A stretch of DNA of 64,000 nucleotides from Karstenula rhodostoma CBS 690.94 (Eukaryota; Ascomycota; Dothideomycetes; Pleosporales; Didymosphaeriaceae): assembly GCA_010093485.1 (NCBI GenBank), contig MU001495.1, positions 1,116,001 through 1,180,000 on the forward strand. Reading direction: 5' to 3'. A program made the translations under genes and the position numbers. The notes beneath the pieces are model-generated. The model searched no databases. It saw only the letters and a program-made list of their open reading frames with translations, and was not told the origin of the DNA. Positions 22,131 through 34,194 of this stretch are shown here, piece after piece (position 1 is the stretch's first letter; every line of letters begins with the position of its first letter).

Positions 22131-24740
22131 ATGGAGATTCAACCTAATACGCAAGAACCTCGTTTTTGGTCACTAGTTCCCCGCCCCGTCGATATAAACC
22201 CACGCGCCCGCCGCGATTCCCTTTCGTTCCCTCACTCGACTCCGCCCCGCCCTCAACGGCACACAAATAAAGCACGTATTCGCTCTCGCAGCAGGATGCT
22301 CCACATCCCGGACTCTCCGTCGGTGTCTCCAGACGACGTGTCCCTTCGCCGTCGATTTTCGTTCTTCGGTCAGCCGGTGTCTTCAGACGACGTGTCCCCT
22401 CGCCGTCAATCTTCGTTCTTCGGCGGGTCGGCTTCTCCAGGCAACGTATCCCCTCGCCGTCAAAATCCCATATTGTTGCCTACAAACCTTTCGTCGGAGC
22501 AGGCGTCGAGCTCCAACTCGCGCACGCAAATGCGCCCGTCAGGCTCCAGCATACAAGGCATTGCGTCCGGTTCACGTCAACCCTCGAACGCGGGCTCTAC
22601 CGACGGCCACTCTCTCTACACTTCCCCGCCTCGATCTGCAACTGCATCCGGCCCGCCCGCTGAGTCAAAGTCTGAATCTTCATCACAGCGATTCAAGGAC
22701 GCAATATCTCCTCTCTCCAGCCACAAGGATACGCCGACACCTACTACGGCACCCAAACTCGGTGGCGGTCTAGATAACGTCAAAGTTCAGCAGCAACCTC
22801 CGACCTTGGGCTTTAGCTCAATCTCGCAGGTGGAGACTGCTCCCGTCAACAAGAATGATGCCAAGAGCTTTGCCACCATCGCCGAGGAAAAGGCCGTAAG
22901 TACATCATCATCAGAGACGCAAGTATCACATGGGTGCTAACGCCAGTAGATCAATTACTTCCTAACCCAGCGGATGGTCTCCTTGTTTCAAGAGGCCCAC
23001 GCGAAGATGGACCCGAAATCCTTCCAGGACATGGCGGACCAAATGGAAATGCTACCGGTCGGGTTGCCGCGTGAAGTGCAGGTGACCGTGGAAAAGAGTC
23101 GTCTGCGGACCAACTTAATGACTCTGCTGGACTCGATTGTCCAGTTCGATGTCAAGAAGAAGGTTGGCGGAACAGAGAGTGTAGAGATGCAGTCCGAGAT
23201 GAAGCAGATGCCAGCGGGTACCGGAACGTCTGTGCCAACTCGCACCACCTCCGCAGAGGACGGCGACGAGCAGCGTCGCACGTTCAATTCGCTGTTCCGC
23301 TATCCGGAACACGTGACACAGGGGTCGAACAACGAGGCGCGCCAGGCTCACATGCAGTCAATTGCCAAGGACATCCGTGAACTGAAGGACAACTTCGTCG
23401 AGTCGAACACGAAAACAATGCCGGTCCTACTGAAGCAGATCGCCGATGAACTGGGAAGCATGAACGCCACCAACAAGGAACTAGTCGAGCTTCTCAAGCA
23501 GAAAGTGCCCACACATAGTACCGGAAGCGATCCGCCCACAGGGCAAGGCTATGGCCATGAGACTCGCTCGGAGGATAGTCGAGGCCCTTTCCAGTTCGGT
23601 TCGGGGCCCCGCGGACCTTTTCTCGGGCTTGCGTCTGCAACTCCTCCTGCGTCGGGTTTCGCAGTTGGTCTATCCAAGCCACAATCTCCCAAAGATGACC
23701 AGATTGCTGCTCTGAAAGATCAGCTTCGAGATAATCAGGATGAAATCAAGCTCTGGAAGGACTTGCATGATGACACTGAACGAGAAATGCGAAAGTTTTT
23801 GCAGGAGATCGAAGACAAGAATGCTGAGCTGGAACTAAAGGATATAGAGATCGCTCGCATGAATGCCCATGCCTGTAGCAAGAACAACGGGATCCAACGT
23901 CACCAGGACCAGCCCAAGATTCACACTCCGTATATTGTCGATGGTCGCTTCATTGGCTCTGGCCAAATGGACGCGGCAGCCCGTTCAGCTGGGGAACAAG
24001 CCTCGCCTCGTTCGATACTTCGCCCTGTTAATCCAGCATCTGGAAGTCTCTCTCGACAGATTTCCTCTGCTGCTGCATCCGCATCTGGATCTGGCTTGTT
24101 CGGCGGTGCAGCTCACCAGTCTGCTACGCAGCCTGCCACAGGTCCGTCTTTTGGCAACACCAGAAAACCTGCGCCAGGAAGTCTCTTCGCGGGTTCTCAA
24201 AAGCCTTCCTCCACTGGCTCATCCGCATCTGGGCGCGGTTTATTCGGCGCTACAACCCAGCAAAGCGCGCAATCTGCTTCAAGTGGGTTCTTCAGCGACC
24301 CTGCGAAGCCTTCTCCAGGAGGTGTCTTTGCTCAACCCGCACCTGGCTCGGGCTTGTTCGGAACAGTGAATCGTCAGTCTGGTGGAAATGTCATGCCCGG
24401 TTCTTTCCTCGGCGGTGGTGAGGATTCCCCTTCGGGTGTCTCTTTCACATCTGGCGGCGGGGACTCTGTTTCTCTATCTCGTCCTCGCGCTCGGGTCACG
24501 TCACTTTTCGGGCGTCGAGGAAAGCAGGCGACGGATGGGTGGAAGGGCATACCGCCCCTATTTCGACCTACTCCCGCAGCCCAGGTTCAGCAGCGGGTCA
24601 AGTCTCCTGCAATTGGTGGCTCAACCTTGGGTGCTCTCCTTGCGACCCAGTACACTCCTCCGGTCAACTTCAGGGACCCCAATCAGGGACCCCGCACGGC
24701 CCAGGTTGAGGATTACCTGAGCGATGAGGAAGACTTGTAA
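22131..24740 (+). CDS. FG-rich coiled-coil protein (nucleoporin-like?)
   Basis: Exons 22131..22895 and 22950..24740 (GTAAGT donor, CAGTAG acceptor) give 851 aa. The N-terminal third is disordered, Ser/Pro/Arg-rich, and has three imperfect tandem units of about 22 residues (VSPDDVSLRRRFSFFGQ; VSSDDVSPRRQSSFFGG; ASPGNVSPRRQ). The middle has helical, probably coiled-coil segments (QDMADQMEMLPVGL...; IAALKDQLRDNQDEIKLWKD). The C-terminal third carries GLFG-type repeats: SGSGLFGGAA, GRGLFGATTQ, GSGLFGTVN, and related SLF/GFF units, ending in the acidic VEDYLSDEEDL. GLFG repeats plus a coiled coil recall FG nucleoporins, which line the pore channel and bind transport receptors. I cannot match it to a named Nup, so it may be a fungus-specific disordered protein. 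Confidence 0.7.
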
Positions 24741-25186
24741 GGGTTGGGTGCCGGATTGGGTAGTCTGTCGTGCGAGAACGGTATGGATCAGATGAGTTCG
24801 TAAGGTCTGAGTATTCACGATAAGGTCTTGATTTGCATGGCGATTGGGCAGTGTTAGCCCTTGTGGATGGATGCGTTTATCATATTTCTCTTCTCTCTGG
24901 CCTGAATGAGAGGTCTCAGCGAACAGAACGTTCAACTTGAGTAGTAATAATCCAGTTTCTGAAGTTTGATTTTGAACGTGATGCGATGGACCGGTGTCCT
25001 CAGGGAAAACCGAGAAGTTTGATGTTTGAGATGACAGCGTTCTCATGTAGTATGAAGAGGGAGGAAGGATGACAACCGGCCACTCGATGTCGCTGACTAA
25101 CACCAATCTCTTGGCACCTGGCTCCGAGCATCATTCCAGTACCACTCCGCAGCGGCAACGCCAATTGCCTCGCACCCACGCCCACA
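24741..25186. other. Intergenic, 0.45 kb
   Basis: Nothing gene-like is seen. It contains the 3' flank of the FG-rich gene and the promoter of the NDUFS6 gene. Confidence 0.5.
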
Positions 25187-25993
25187 ATGCTCGCCCGCAC
25201 CCTCCGCGCCCGCAGCGCCGCGCGCGGCCTGTCCTTCTTCCGCGCCTACTCGACGCCCAACGACCCCGTGAAGCGCGACGTCCCGCAGACCGTCTCCGAG
25301 ACCAATGCCACGCCCACCTCGTCCGAGGGCTCCTTCGACAAGGTGCTGCAGGAAAGCGTAGCAAAGGCCGAGGAATTTCGCACCGCGCAGGCACCCAACT
25401 ACAAGGGCACCTGGAGTACGAGCCAGCAGGCGCGGGCCGTGGCCATGCAGGGACCGCGGTTCGAGCAGACCATCATGGAAGACCAGGTAGGCCAATTCGC
25501 CTTCAGCCAGCCAATTGCCGTAGAATCAAGCCCTGGGAGCGCAATTGGGCGACACATACCACAATGCACCAGAACGCTAGGCATTGGCCCAGACAAGCAA
25601 TTGACTGACCAAAACACCAGCCGCGCCCGTACGCCGCCATCGACTTGATCCACAAGCAGCCCGTCCGCTGGACTCACGACCGCGTCGTCTCCTGCGACGG
25701 CGGAGGCGGACCCCTTGGCCACCCCCGCATATTCATCAACGTCGACAAGCCCCAGATCTGCGCGTGCACCTACTGCGGTCTGCCTTTCGTATGTGCACCT
25801 CAGGAACAGCCGGTTCCAAGCCATGTGCTGTGCGTGGGGCAAAGCTAACGAGACGCAGGCTCACGAGCACCACCGCGCACATCTCGAGGCCCTCCCGGAA
25901 TCGCAACTCTCATACCCGCTCGCACCCAAGGGCGACCCTGCCGAGGTAGACGTGTCGCAGAGGATCACAAACGAGCCGCTTGGGCAGCGGTAA
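25187..25993 (+). CDS. NDUFS6: Mitochondrial complex I zinc-binding subunit (NDUFS6 type)
   Basis: Exons 25187..25486, 25621..25788 and 25859..25993 give 200 aa, all phase 0. An Arg/Ala/Ser-rich mitochondrial leader (MLARTLRARSAARGLSFFRA) precedes a linker and the zf-CHCC domain. Its ligands are visible in CDGGGGPLGHPRIFINVD and QICACTYCGLPFAHEHH, giving the C...H...C..C arrangement that binds zinc. NDUFS6 sits at the junction of the matrix arm and membrane arm of NADH:ubiquinone oxidoreductase and is needed late in assembly. RPYAAIDLIHKQPVRW before the zinc site is also typical of fungal members. The length fits fungal orthologs with a longer N terminus than the mammalian form. Its neighbour to the right is convergent. 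Confidence 0.9.
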
Positions 25994-26736
25994 GCGGACT
26001 TGAGGTCTCGCATGTGTATATATGTAGTAGCAAGAAAGGAAGCATTCTGCATTTGGTTCAGCAATACCCCCTCTTGCACTGTGTGCCATGTATGGGTGAT
26101 GCATACGGGGTGTATCTATGCCTCACCTCCATTCCAGCCTGGCTCACGTATCGTGTCAGGGAAGCGTACATTTCTTCCGTTGCGGGCCCATCCAGCTATG
26201 CTCTCCGCGCCACGTCATAAAATTGACGAGTATAGTATGTTCAATGCTGATGAGGATGGTATTGACGACCACGAGCGTATTCCCTCCGGTGACCGGTTCG
26301 GTAGAGTTGGGAGCCGGCCATGATAGCAGGACGTCAGGCGGCGGGAGGCGCATGTTCACAGCCGTGTTGCATGCAGTTGAGGAGGCAAAGGTTAGGGCAA
26401 CCAGGTCAGATCAACCAGGTCACCTGTATCTCTCCATCAGAGAGAGACAATATTACGGTTCCAAGGACGACCATTGTGAAGAGCGCTGCTGCTTCGTCTT
26501 GGAACAGCTTCACGGCTGAAGCCGCGGTGAAAGTTTTTTTGTTCATTCGTTCAATTGTTTACATGTGTCGTGAAGCTATTCTCGAATCAGAGGTGGGTAC
26601 ATAAGGGCTGCTACTGACAACGGACTCTCCATCCTGACTGTAGTTCAGCAGCTTTTGGTGTTTGTCATATTTCTTCCTCTTTCGCTTTCGCACGTGAGAG
26701 ACCCTAACTAGAGCAAATCTCCGCGGAAACCACGCA
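25994..26736. other. Intergenic between convergent genes, 0.74 kb
   Basis: Nothing gene-like is seen. Short frames on both strands overlap one another and show no family pattern. It should contain both 3' UTRs. Confidence 0.5.
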
Positions 26737-29700
26737 TCATAGCTTGGCCGCATCCTCCATGTATTCCTCGAGGTTGCGCACAGGCTTTGCGCCTGTGCTT
26801 GCGAACAACCCAGCTTTGAAGGCGCGGACGTCAGTGATGACCACCGGCTGCTTCGCATCTGTCTCTTGAATGTCCACTTTCTCAGCCGGCTTTACCTCGC
26901 CTACACCACTCTCTGCAAGACCCAACGCTGCAGCTGCCTCATCAGCGATCTTAGAGACCTCCTCTTGACCCAGCTTCAGATCCTCCCTAAGATGCGCAGA
27001 TATGGCGACAGGGAGTTTCGCTGCCTCGTCGACATCGTTCAAACGCGCTTGCAGCTTGTCTGCATCGATTGGTGTCTTCTCCTCATTGGCAATCGTTTGC
27101 AACACAGCGAGAGCTTGCGTCTTCTTCTCGTCGAGTGTGGGTTCCTTAGGTTTGGACTGTGCGGTTAGATGCACAGAAAGCTTGGCGCGGTGCGGAGACA
27201 ATGGCGAGATATGGCGTGCGTAGAAGGCAATCATGTCGTCTTTGGTGAGGGTAGAGACTCGAGCGGCATCGGTTTCGGCTGTAAAAGGTTAGTTTTGCGC
27301 ACTCCGTAAAACAAACCCACATCGAACATTGTCATCCTGGTTAAAGAATGGGACGAGCACTTACATTGCAAGAAATCATACGTGTTCTTAAACATATGAT
27401 TCCAAAACCTGTTCCCTTCTTGCCCAAGGTTCTTCAACGTCTCCAATCGCTTGGAGATAACAGCACCCTTGTGCTTCTCAAACTCCTCGTCACCCATATC
27501 CTTCAAGGTCGTCTCAAACTTGGTGAGGAAGTGATCAATTCGGCCTTCGAGATAACCACAGTCTCGCTCGCTCTGGATCAAGATACGGAAACCAGCGTAA
27601 GTAATGCCAGCAGTAGAACCACTGAAAACGACATATCCGAGCTGCTCGATGGTGCGCAGCTGATTGAAGGCCGGCTCGTCGAGCATCTGGGCAAGGAGAA
27701 ATTGCTTCGCGCGAAGAGTGTCGTCCATGCGGTTGCCAAGGTGGAGCGTGTACTCGATGCAGTGATTGACGTTGGCGGGGTCCTTGAGCGGCCGTGAGTA
27801 GATGAAATTGCTGCCTTCCGGGAGGATCAGGCTTCGCTCGATGGGCCATTGGCTCGGAGGGAGCTTCTTGGGCTTCATGGTCTTTTCGACTAGGTCGGTG
27901 AGCTGGAGTGCGTCTTCCTTGTATAGATTGCCGTGGGACAGAATCTCGATGTGGCATTGAGAGAGAACCTGTGGGAAGAACTGTTGCACCTCCTGTGCTG
28001 TAATGCTATCCAGCTCTTGCGCAAGCTCATCGTTCATGAAAGCACTGTCAACTCGGAACCAACGAGAGTATGTGCCGACCTGGTGGAATGGCTGGCCGAA
28101 GTGCCAGTTGCGGAAACTACGACTAGTTTTGTCCTTCACGATCTTGAAACGGTCTTCTTTGATTTCGAGATCCCGAATCTGCAAAAGAACCTTTTCTAGC
28201 AAGACGTGGAGCTTATCATTGTAGCCAGATACGGACACAGACAAACCACTCGCATGGGTGCTGAAGCCGTACACCAGGCCAGAGATGTCTGCATCATAGG
28301 AGTACTCAACCAGTGCATCGTCAACCAAGCTTGCGTACAGCAAAGCCAGTACGGCTGTCCTTGGTGTAACGTAAGTCATCGGAGTGCGAAGGTGAATATG
28401 AACGTTAGCTTTGGGGACCCAGAACTGATCATCTTTCTTCCACCACGCGCGCACGGCGTCATCGTTGCGAATGAGCTTAGGCTGTTTCGCAGGCTTCTCA
28501 ACCTCCTTCTTGTCTACGTCCAGTCGGTTAGGAATGAACTCATTCATGTGTGGGAAGTGCAGCTCCTCCGGCCGTGTCTTGTTCTCGAACGCTTGCTTGA
28601 CTTCGTCTACGAATTCCTGGGGAATCTTTTCAGCCTTGTACTCGGTACCGTACCACTTTTCTTTCTCCGGCCAATCCCCCGGGAACTCCTGGCTGACAAT
28701 AGTCATTCTGAAATTGTCAGGGCGTAAATACTCCATCGCCTCGCTGATGCGCTGGGCATCGAACTTTTTGATGACTGAAGGCCCGCTTAGAATTTCTTTG
28801 CGGTCGTAAGGCTTCTGCATGACCGAAGCAAGTGCACTAGTCGTCCTGCTCGGAGGGCTCTTTTGCTTGAAACGGAAACCAACTTCGCTAATCTTGATCT
28901 GCTCGTCGACAACCCATTCTTGTGGCGGCAGTTCGCGGATCATGGCAATATATTGAAAGATAATCTTCACAATCTCCTTGTAGTGCTGTAAGCCATCCTC
29001 AGTCAGCTTGACACTGATATTGAAGATACCACTGCCAGGGCACAGAGAAGAGCCTCCAGCGCCCAGCCCATTTGCCCAGCCCTTGGCCTTGATGTAAGCT
29101 AGAATACTGCCGGGGCCCTCGTGGCCGATGAGATGGCTAAGATAGCGTGACGGATGCGACTCGTAGTACTCTTCCTCGTCACGATACAAGAACGAAAGTT
29201 CCAGCGACCTCGACTCAAAAACCGGCTTCGCAAAGGTTTGAATGAGCAGCTCTTTGTCCGTGTACACCGATACATCGTCCCAGCGCTTCCTCGACAGATC
29301 TTTGTTGGGCACCTTGGAAAAGATCTCCTCCACCCATTCTTCCAGGGTGTCCAGGTTTTCTCGACCCAAAACCACAAGCTTCATCCTGTTTGCTGAGTAG
29401 TGCGTAGCATGGAACTTGATGAACTCATCCCGGATCTGCACGCCCCGTGCAATCGGATCATCGTGCAGCGTTTTCCAGCTGCCGGTGGAAAAATGGTTGT
29501 AGGGGTGGTTCGGGTTGGAGAGGTTCTTGTTCAGCTGGTGTAACCTCCAGGTGTCACTCTGGAGATTCTTCTTGTTCTCTGAGTCGACAGCCTTGATCTC
29601 GCGGTCCACGGTATCCTCCAGGAACAGAGGGCAGATGAAGAACTGGCCAAAGCGATCGAGGGCACCCCAGAGAGGCGACTGCTCCTTGTCTGTCGGTAGC

Positions 29701-30226
29701 TGGTCCTGTGTCGCGCTAGGGGTCACGTTGTTGCTGTTTGACGGTGCGGATTTGGACGCAGCGAGCTCAAAGTAGTAGTTGGTGGATGTGGATGCCGTGT
29801 ATGCATTTGAGTGGCCCGAGTACGACGTCAGGTACTTGTTGTAGTTGTTCTCTTCAGGGTACTGTTGGTTGCGGTTAGCACCTGCGCAACTGGCACACAC
29901 ACTGTACGACTGCGTCTGAGACACCACGCGCTCTAGCAGCCGTGCAAACAGGGCCGACCATCTGCGCAGCCACGTACCTTCTCAGTGCCCATGAACAGCA
30001 AGTGCTCCACGGCGTGCGCTATGCCCGGCATGTCCTCTGCATCGCTGAAGCTCCCGACGTCGACGTCCATGGCCGCGCTGGCCTTGTCCGTGGTGGCATC
30101 GTGTATGAGCAGCACCTCGAGCTGGTTCGACAGTGTGATGATGCGGTACGAGCGGTCGTCGACTTCGGCGCGCTCCAGGTCCTCTATCCGCGGTCGTGCA
30201 ACGCTCCGTCCCAATGGCTCGGCCAT
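26737..30226 (-). CDS. STE23: M16 metalloprotease, insulin-degrading enzyme/Ste23 type
   Basis: Exons 30226..29978, 29861..27365 and 27278..26737 give 1095 aa. The inverted zinc motif HxxEH is in GIAHAVEHLLFMGTEK (about residue 70), the catalytic glutamate being the first E. The sequence continues through the YPEENNYNKYLTSYSGHSNA and AYTASTSTNYYFE segments of the active domain. Four M16 half-domains follow, as in IDE (about 1020 aa); the extra length lies mainly in an extended C-terminal region. Ste23 trims a-factor precursor, and IDE-class enzymes degrade short peptides. The C terminus EDAAKL is a PTS1-type tripeptide (AKL), so part of the protein may be peroxisomal. Start: the Met at 30226 is chosen because a TATA box lies about 90 nt upstream. 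The frame is open further, to 30610. Confidence 0.92.
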
Positions 30227-30316
30227 GCTGACAGGCTGTGTTTCGCGGCGAGGCAGAGTCACGAAGAGCCTCGTGGTGGGTTTGCAGAGCGCGGGGCTAG
30301 GCTGCAGCGGCGGGGG

Positions 30317-30324
30317 TTTATATA
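30317..30324 (-). promoter_or_regulatory. TATA box of the M16 protease gene
   Basis: TATATAAA on the minus strand, about 90 nt upstream of the chosen ATG at 30226. It helps decide that start over in-frame Met codons further upstream. Confidence 0.5.
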
Positions 30325-30785
30325 CGCGGCGTCGGTGAGATGGAGTAGCGGCCGCTGCGTAGCCTGAGGCTGGTGTCAAGGGCAAGAGCAAGAGCGCAGA
30401 GTACCCGGCGGTCGGTGACGCCCGATGCGCTGGACTTGTGGTGACGGTGCCACTGAGCCGTGATCGCGATGCAATTCCCAGAAGCTTGGTGCGAGTGGGT
30501 GCGGGCATCCAATCCACGAAGGTACTCGCGGGGTGACTGAGTCCAGGCGTAAGAGGGACCGAAAAGCACCCAAGAGCTTGGTCGTTTGACAGGCTGAGAT
30601 TTCCAAGCACAAGCGCCGACGGTGCTGATCAGTTGGGCAAACACGCAGATTTGGAGGGGGCTGGGCAAGGGCGAACCTGGGGAATTCGCGATGAGGCTCA
30701 AATATACGATGAGCCGCCGGTTCGGTTCCGATCACTCCTCTCGGCATGCATAACACCGGGGCCCTGCGGGCGTTCTACCCGAAGA

Positions 30786-30792
30786 TATAAAG
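30786..30792 (+). promoter_or_regulatory. TATA box of the EthD-like gene
   Basis: TATAAAG lies 47 nt upstream of the ATG at 30839. Confidence 0.45.
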
Positions 30793-30838
30793 GCCCGAAC
30801 GTCAACTAATCCTCCGATGTACTACGCTGATCGCCATC

Positions 30839-31378
30839 ATGGTGTCGAAACAGTTCGAGGCCGGCTATCCTAATACAACAGGGTTTCGGAAAGTGGTCAA
30901 GGCGACAATCATGGTGAAGAAAAAGGAAGGCATGTCCGACGAAGACTTCATTCAGGTTGCTCGCTCCGGAGAAATTGCAGAATGACTGGATGAATGACGC
31001 CTCCAGTATTACAACAACCACCATGCACAGCGAGCGGTGCCCATATTGCAACGACATGGCATCATTAGCTACAGTCTTGTGGGACGCCATTGCAATGGAT
31101 TTCCGAATATACCAGGCTAACGTCGACAGACTTACCACCTAGGGCGCGATAGGAAGATGATACAGGATATCATGCACAACCAAGCACAGCTGCTAGACTA
31201 CGACGCCATCTGCACATTCGTGTTTCCCGATTACCTGGCTCTGGCCAAGTTCATGTATGACAAGGATGGCGCCGCCATGAGCGGGGACCATGACAATTTC
31301 ATGGACGAAAATCAGATGCGCATGATGGTCGGGGACGAATACATGTTGATAGAGAACGGAGAGAAGGTTGTATCATGA
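30839..31378 (+). CDS. EthD-domain small dimeric alpha/beta-barrel protein
   Basis: Exons 30839..30955, 31007..31078 and 31130..31378 give 145 aa, all phase 0. The two introns are 51 nt each. The first has a GTTGCT donor and the second a GTGGGA donor with a good branch site (GGCTAAC), so both donors are weak and worth checking. The family pattern is KKKEGMSDEDFIQ-YYNNHHAQRAVPILQRHGI, then a basic YHLGRDRKM and PDYLALAKFMYDK, ending DEYMLIENGEKVVS. Proteins of this type form dimers, and fungal members are often dehydratases or tailoring enzymes in pigment and polyketide routes. Function here is undetermined. It is divergent from the protease gene. Confidence 0.8.
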
Positions 31379-31467
31379 GGCTTCAGTAGGAATAACATCC
31401 TGCCTGCACCTCCAATGGGTATCATTTAATCGTTCAAGGCTTTCCGCTCATAGAATGCCGAACGCGC

Positions 31468-32509
31468 TCAATATCGAAAGCGACCGCGACCGCGCCCTTG
31501 ACTACCACGCATTCCCGGAGGGCCGGACGATCTGCTGCCTGAGTTCGGACAATCGGCCTTTGTGTGACCACGTTTTCCGCAACCATAGCACTCTACCTTG
31601 CTCATGTCGCGGCCCGCGCTCGGTCGACCACCAGAGAGCGAGGTCAGACCTGCAAGATCCATGTCCTCGTCTATAGGCGCAGCGGCCCGTCGTACGGGAG
31701 TCACCGCGGCCGCCTTCTGTGCATTTCGCGCATGTCGCTCCTTGGCTGCGATCTGACGTTTGGTCTCTCTAATAAGCTCTCCTGTCGCGTCGTCGGAATC
31801 GATTTCTCCAGACGACGACTCTGAGCCACTTTCTGATCCTGACCCTGATCCTGATCCCTCTGCTTGATCGATATCTGGTTTCACCTGCGAGCCATCAGCT
31901 AAGAATCCTACACTGACTTACAGTTCCACGTCAAAAGTTCGGGCACGGTATTGCCTGCCCTGGAACCATGCAGGCCAAAAGCATTCTCCAAGCTCTTGAC
32001 GTAGTACTGTATAGAAAGCCTACGCACCGCCTTTTTCTTCTTCAGCCCGCCGCCAAACTTCATCCTGATGGGCTTGTTCTCCTCTTCCTCATCGGAATCG
32101 CCGTCCGCGTCAATGACCGCGAAGCCTGCTTGTCGAACCTGCATCATGGGCGGTCTCTTGCCCGCATGTGGATCCTTGTAGTTCAACACCCATTTGGTCT
32201 CACCAGTATGCGCATATGCGCGCGCAAGAGCCTCCTCGCGCTTCTTCTCCTCTGCTGCGAGGGCTGATTGCACGATTTCGCGATCTGAAGGCGCGCCCGG
32301 AGTGCTGGCCGCCGAGCCGCCATTGGACATGCGCATTCTCTTCGAGGGAGGGCCTTCGGGCGTCGAAGGCTCCGATTTCACGGACTTGGCGGCAGAACGC
32401 TGCATGAACTGGGCGCCATGTTAGTGAAAGCTCAAGAACATTGCATAGAAACGCGCACCTTCATTGTCATGAGCCTGCTAGACATAGTTTTGGGGGTACC
32501 CGACGCCAT
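31468..32509 (-). CDS. CCHC zinc-knuckle nucleic-acid-binding protein
   Basis: Exons 32509..32459, 32408..32028 and 31884..31468 give 282 aa. The micro-exon MASGTPKTMSSRLMTMK joins FMQRSAAKSVK in phase 0. The last intron (GTGCGT donor, CGCAG acceptor) also joins in phase 0. The protein is basic and disordered at first, includes the Lys/Arg-rich FGGGLKKKKA, then a Ser/Gly/Glu stretch (EGSGSGSGSESGSESSSGE). It ends with one zinc knuckle, CYGCGKRGHTKADC (CX2CX4HX4C), and an RGG-like GRGRGRFRY tail. Such a combination points to RNA binding in the nucleus. No named ortholog is recognised. It is convergent with the EthD-like gene. Confidence 0.78.
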
Positions 32510-33115
32510 AGTGAGCGAGTGACAGCAGTAAGCAATGCTAAAAGGTTAGTGGGGGGGGGGGTGAGGGCGCTGTGGACGAGCTGTCGCGCAATGATTGTTG
32601 TGTGGAAAGCCCGCAGACGCGACTACCTTGAGAAATTCGCGCACAGACCGGTTGCCAAGGCGGGCTTTCTGATAGGGCTGAACGAGCAAAAATCCCTCCC
32701 TCTCCCTGTGACATAACGTGGTCGGGCGTCCTGATATTTCCTCGACGACTAGTCAATAGAATTCTTGGCCTCACCCATTCGTCGCGACCGGCATGTGATT
32801 TCTTGGCTGGTCCGGACAGCGAGTTAATCGAACATCGCATCCCCGCTATCATCAACCTCGAAGTCTACTGGGCAGGTCTTTGGACACAACCGATCACGAT
32901 TTCACAGATATGGAAGTGCGCATGTTGATCCCGTGAAAGAAACCCTGAGTGAGACGTATTTACCTTTTACCTCCTCCAGTCGATCTACTGCCCGCGGATC
33001 AATTGATGAGCCGATGCCGAGGGAACAACATCATCTTCAAGATGGAGATTGATCAGTAGTATCAAACATCCATCAGCCTCGCCACTGACAACCAGGAATC
33101 GGCCCACGGCGCGAG
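32510..33115. other. Divergent intergenic region, 0.6 kb
   Basis: It lies between two genes that read away from each other and should hold both promoters. A run of eleven G lies at 32551-32561. No clear TATA box is seen. Confidence 0.5.
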
Positions 33116-33763
33116 ATGCTTCGGACGAGCTTTCTCCGGGCATTTCGCCCGCGAAACACGTGGGGACGCGCCCCAAGACAACGATGCTTCGCGAGCGAGC
33201 CACCACCTCCAAGCATCCAGTCGCGCATTGAGCGCGTCAATCGCCGACTCCCCAGATTCCTCCACAAATACACCAAAGCGCTTGGCTCCGCCCCCGTCTC
33301 TCACATCACCGCCTTCCTTGTTCTTCACGAGCTTACTGCCATCGTCCCTCTCTTCGGTCTCGCAGCGACATTCCATTACACACATTGGCTGCCATCATGG
33401 TTCACAGAAGGCGCATGGGCATTGGAGGGTGTCGAGCGCTTTGGAAAGTATTTCAAAAGGAAGGGTTGGGTCCGGAGCGAGGAAGCTAGCGAGGCAGAAT
33501 TCGAGGTGGAGATGCGCACAAGGGACCACGCATGGAACATTGGAGAGGGCGGTGTGAGGTTGGTTGTGGAATTTGCGACGGCATATGCGATCACAAAGAT
33601 CTTGCTGCCATTGAGAATAGTAGCGAGTGTTTGGGCGACGCCATGGTTTGCGAGGAAGACCGTGGTGCCGTTGCTAGCCAAGTTCAAGGGGATCTTTCGA
33701 AGAGGGAAGGCTACGGAGGCGGGAGTAATACCCAAGAGTGGTGGAAAGGGGCCTGGATCATGA
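33116..33763 (+). CDS. Mitochondrial inner-membrane protein, DUF1279/FAM210-like
   Basis: Single exon, 215 aa. The leader MLRTSFLRAFRPRNTWGRAP is Arg-rich and fits a mitochondrial presequence. A hydrophobic segment, VSHITAFLVLHELTAIVPLF, at about residues 60-80 matches the DUF1279/FAM210 pattern (helix with HELT), and a second, AYAITKILLPLRIVASVWAT, lies near residues 160-180. The tail is basic. In yeast the related Mrx11 is a poorly characterised mitochondrial protein. The call is by pattern and could be too specific. No splice site interrupts the frame. Confidence 0.7.
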   Translation: MLRTSFLRAFRPRNTWGRAPRQRCFASEPPPPSIQSRIERVNRRLPRFLHKYTKALGSAPVSHITAFLVLHELTAIVPLFGLAATFHYTHWLPSWFTEGAWALEGVERFGKYFKRKGWVRSEEASEAEFEVEMRTRDHAWNIGEGGVRLVVEFATAYAITKILLPLRIVASVWATPWFARKTVVPLLAKFKGIFRRGKATEAGVIPKSGGKGPGS

Positions 33764-34194
33764 CATTCCCCACTTCTGATGTACTGCTAAGAGCTGCACC
33801 TACACCAGCAAGTATCCAAGCCGTATGTACAATCTCTGGAGGCAGTGATGTCCATCAAGTCTGTGACACTAGTTGATATACTCACGTATCCGCTTGTCTT
33901 GTAATCGGCCTGTCGTCGTCATCAAACCATATTCGAGCGGTACCTGCACACTCCCATGGACCGAATGACCCTAGCAAGGGCAGCTGTCTACCACTCACCT
34001 TCACCGTTTGTCAGGTCACCGACTCTACGCGACTTCGCTGCAGGTGGTCCATGTAGAGGTAATCAAGGCTCAATTTCCTGCTGCACGTCATAAGTCATTT
34101 GTTCAGTCGCTTGATCTTGGGTTCTTCGTCCCTTCCGTCACCATCGCGTTCCACGAACTCCCACTCAACCCGATTATCGACCGACTCCAATACG
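33764..34194. other. Intergenic, 0.43 kb
   Basis: Nothing gene-like is seen. Upstream flank of the His-rich gene. Confidence 0.5.

Larger units (their letters stand above)
30227..30838. promoter_or_regulatory. Divergent upstream region of protease and EthD-like gene
   Basis: The protease reads left and the EthD-like gene reads right. TATA-like elements for both are visible (30317-30324 on minus; 30786-30792 on plus). An open minus-strand frame here (to 30610) is judged to be leader rather than coding. Confidence 0.5.

Noticed and set aside
30227..30610. Upstream in-frame extension of the M16 protease
   Set aside because: A TATA box at 30317-30324 lies within it and the family begins near the Met at 30226.
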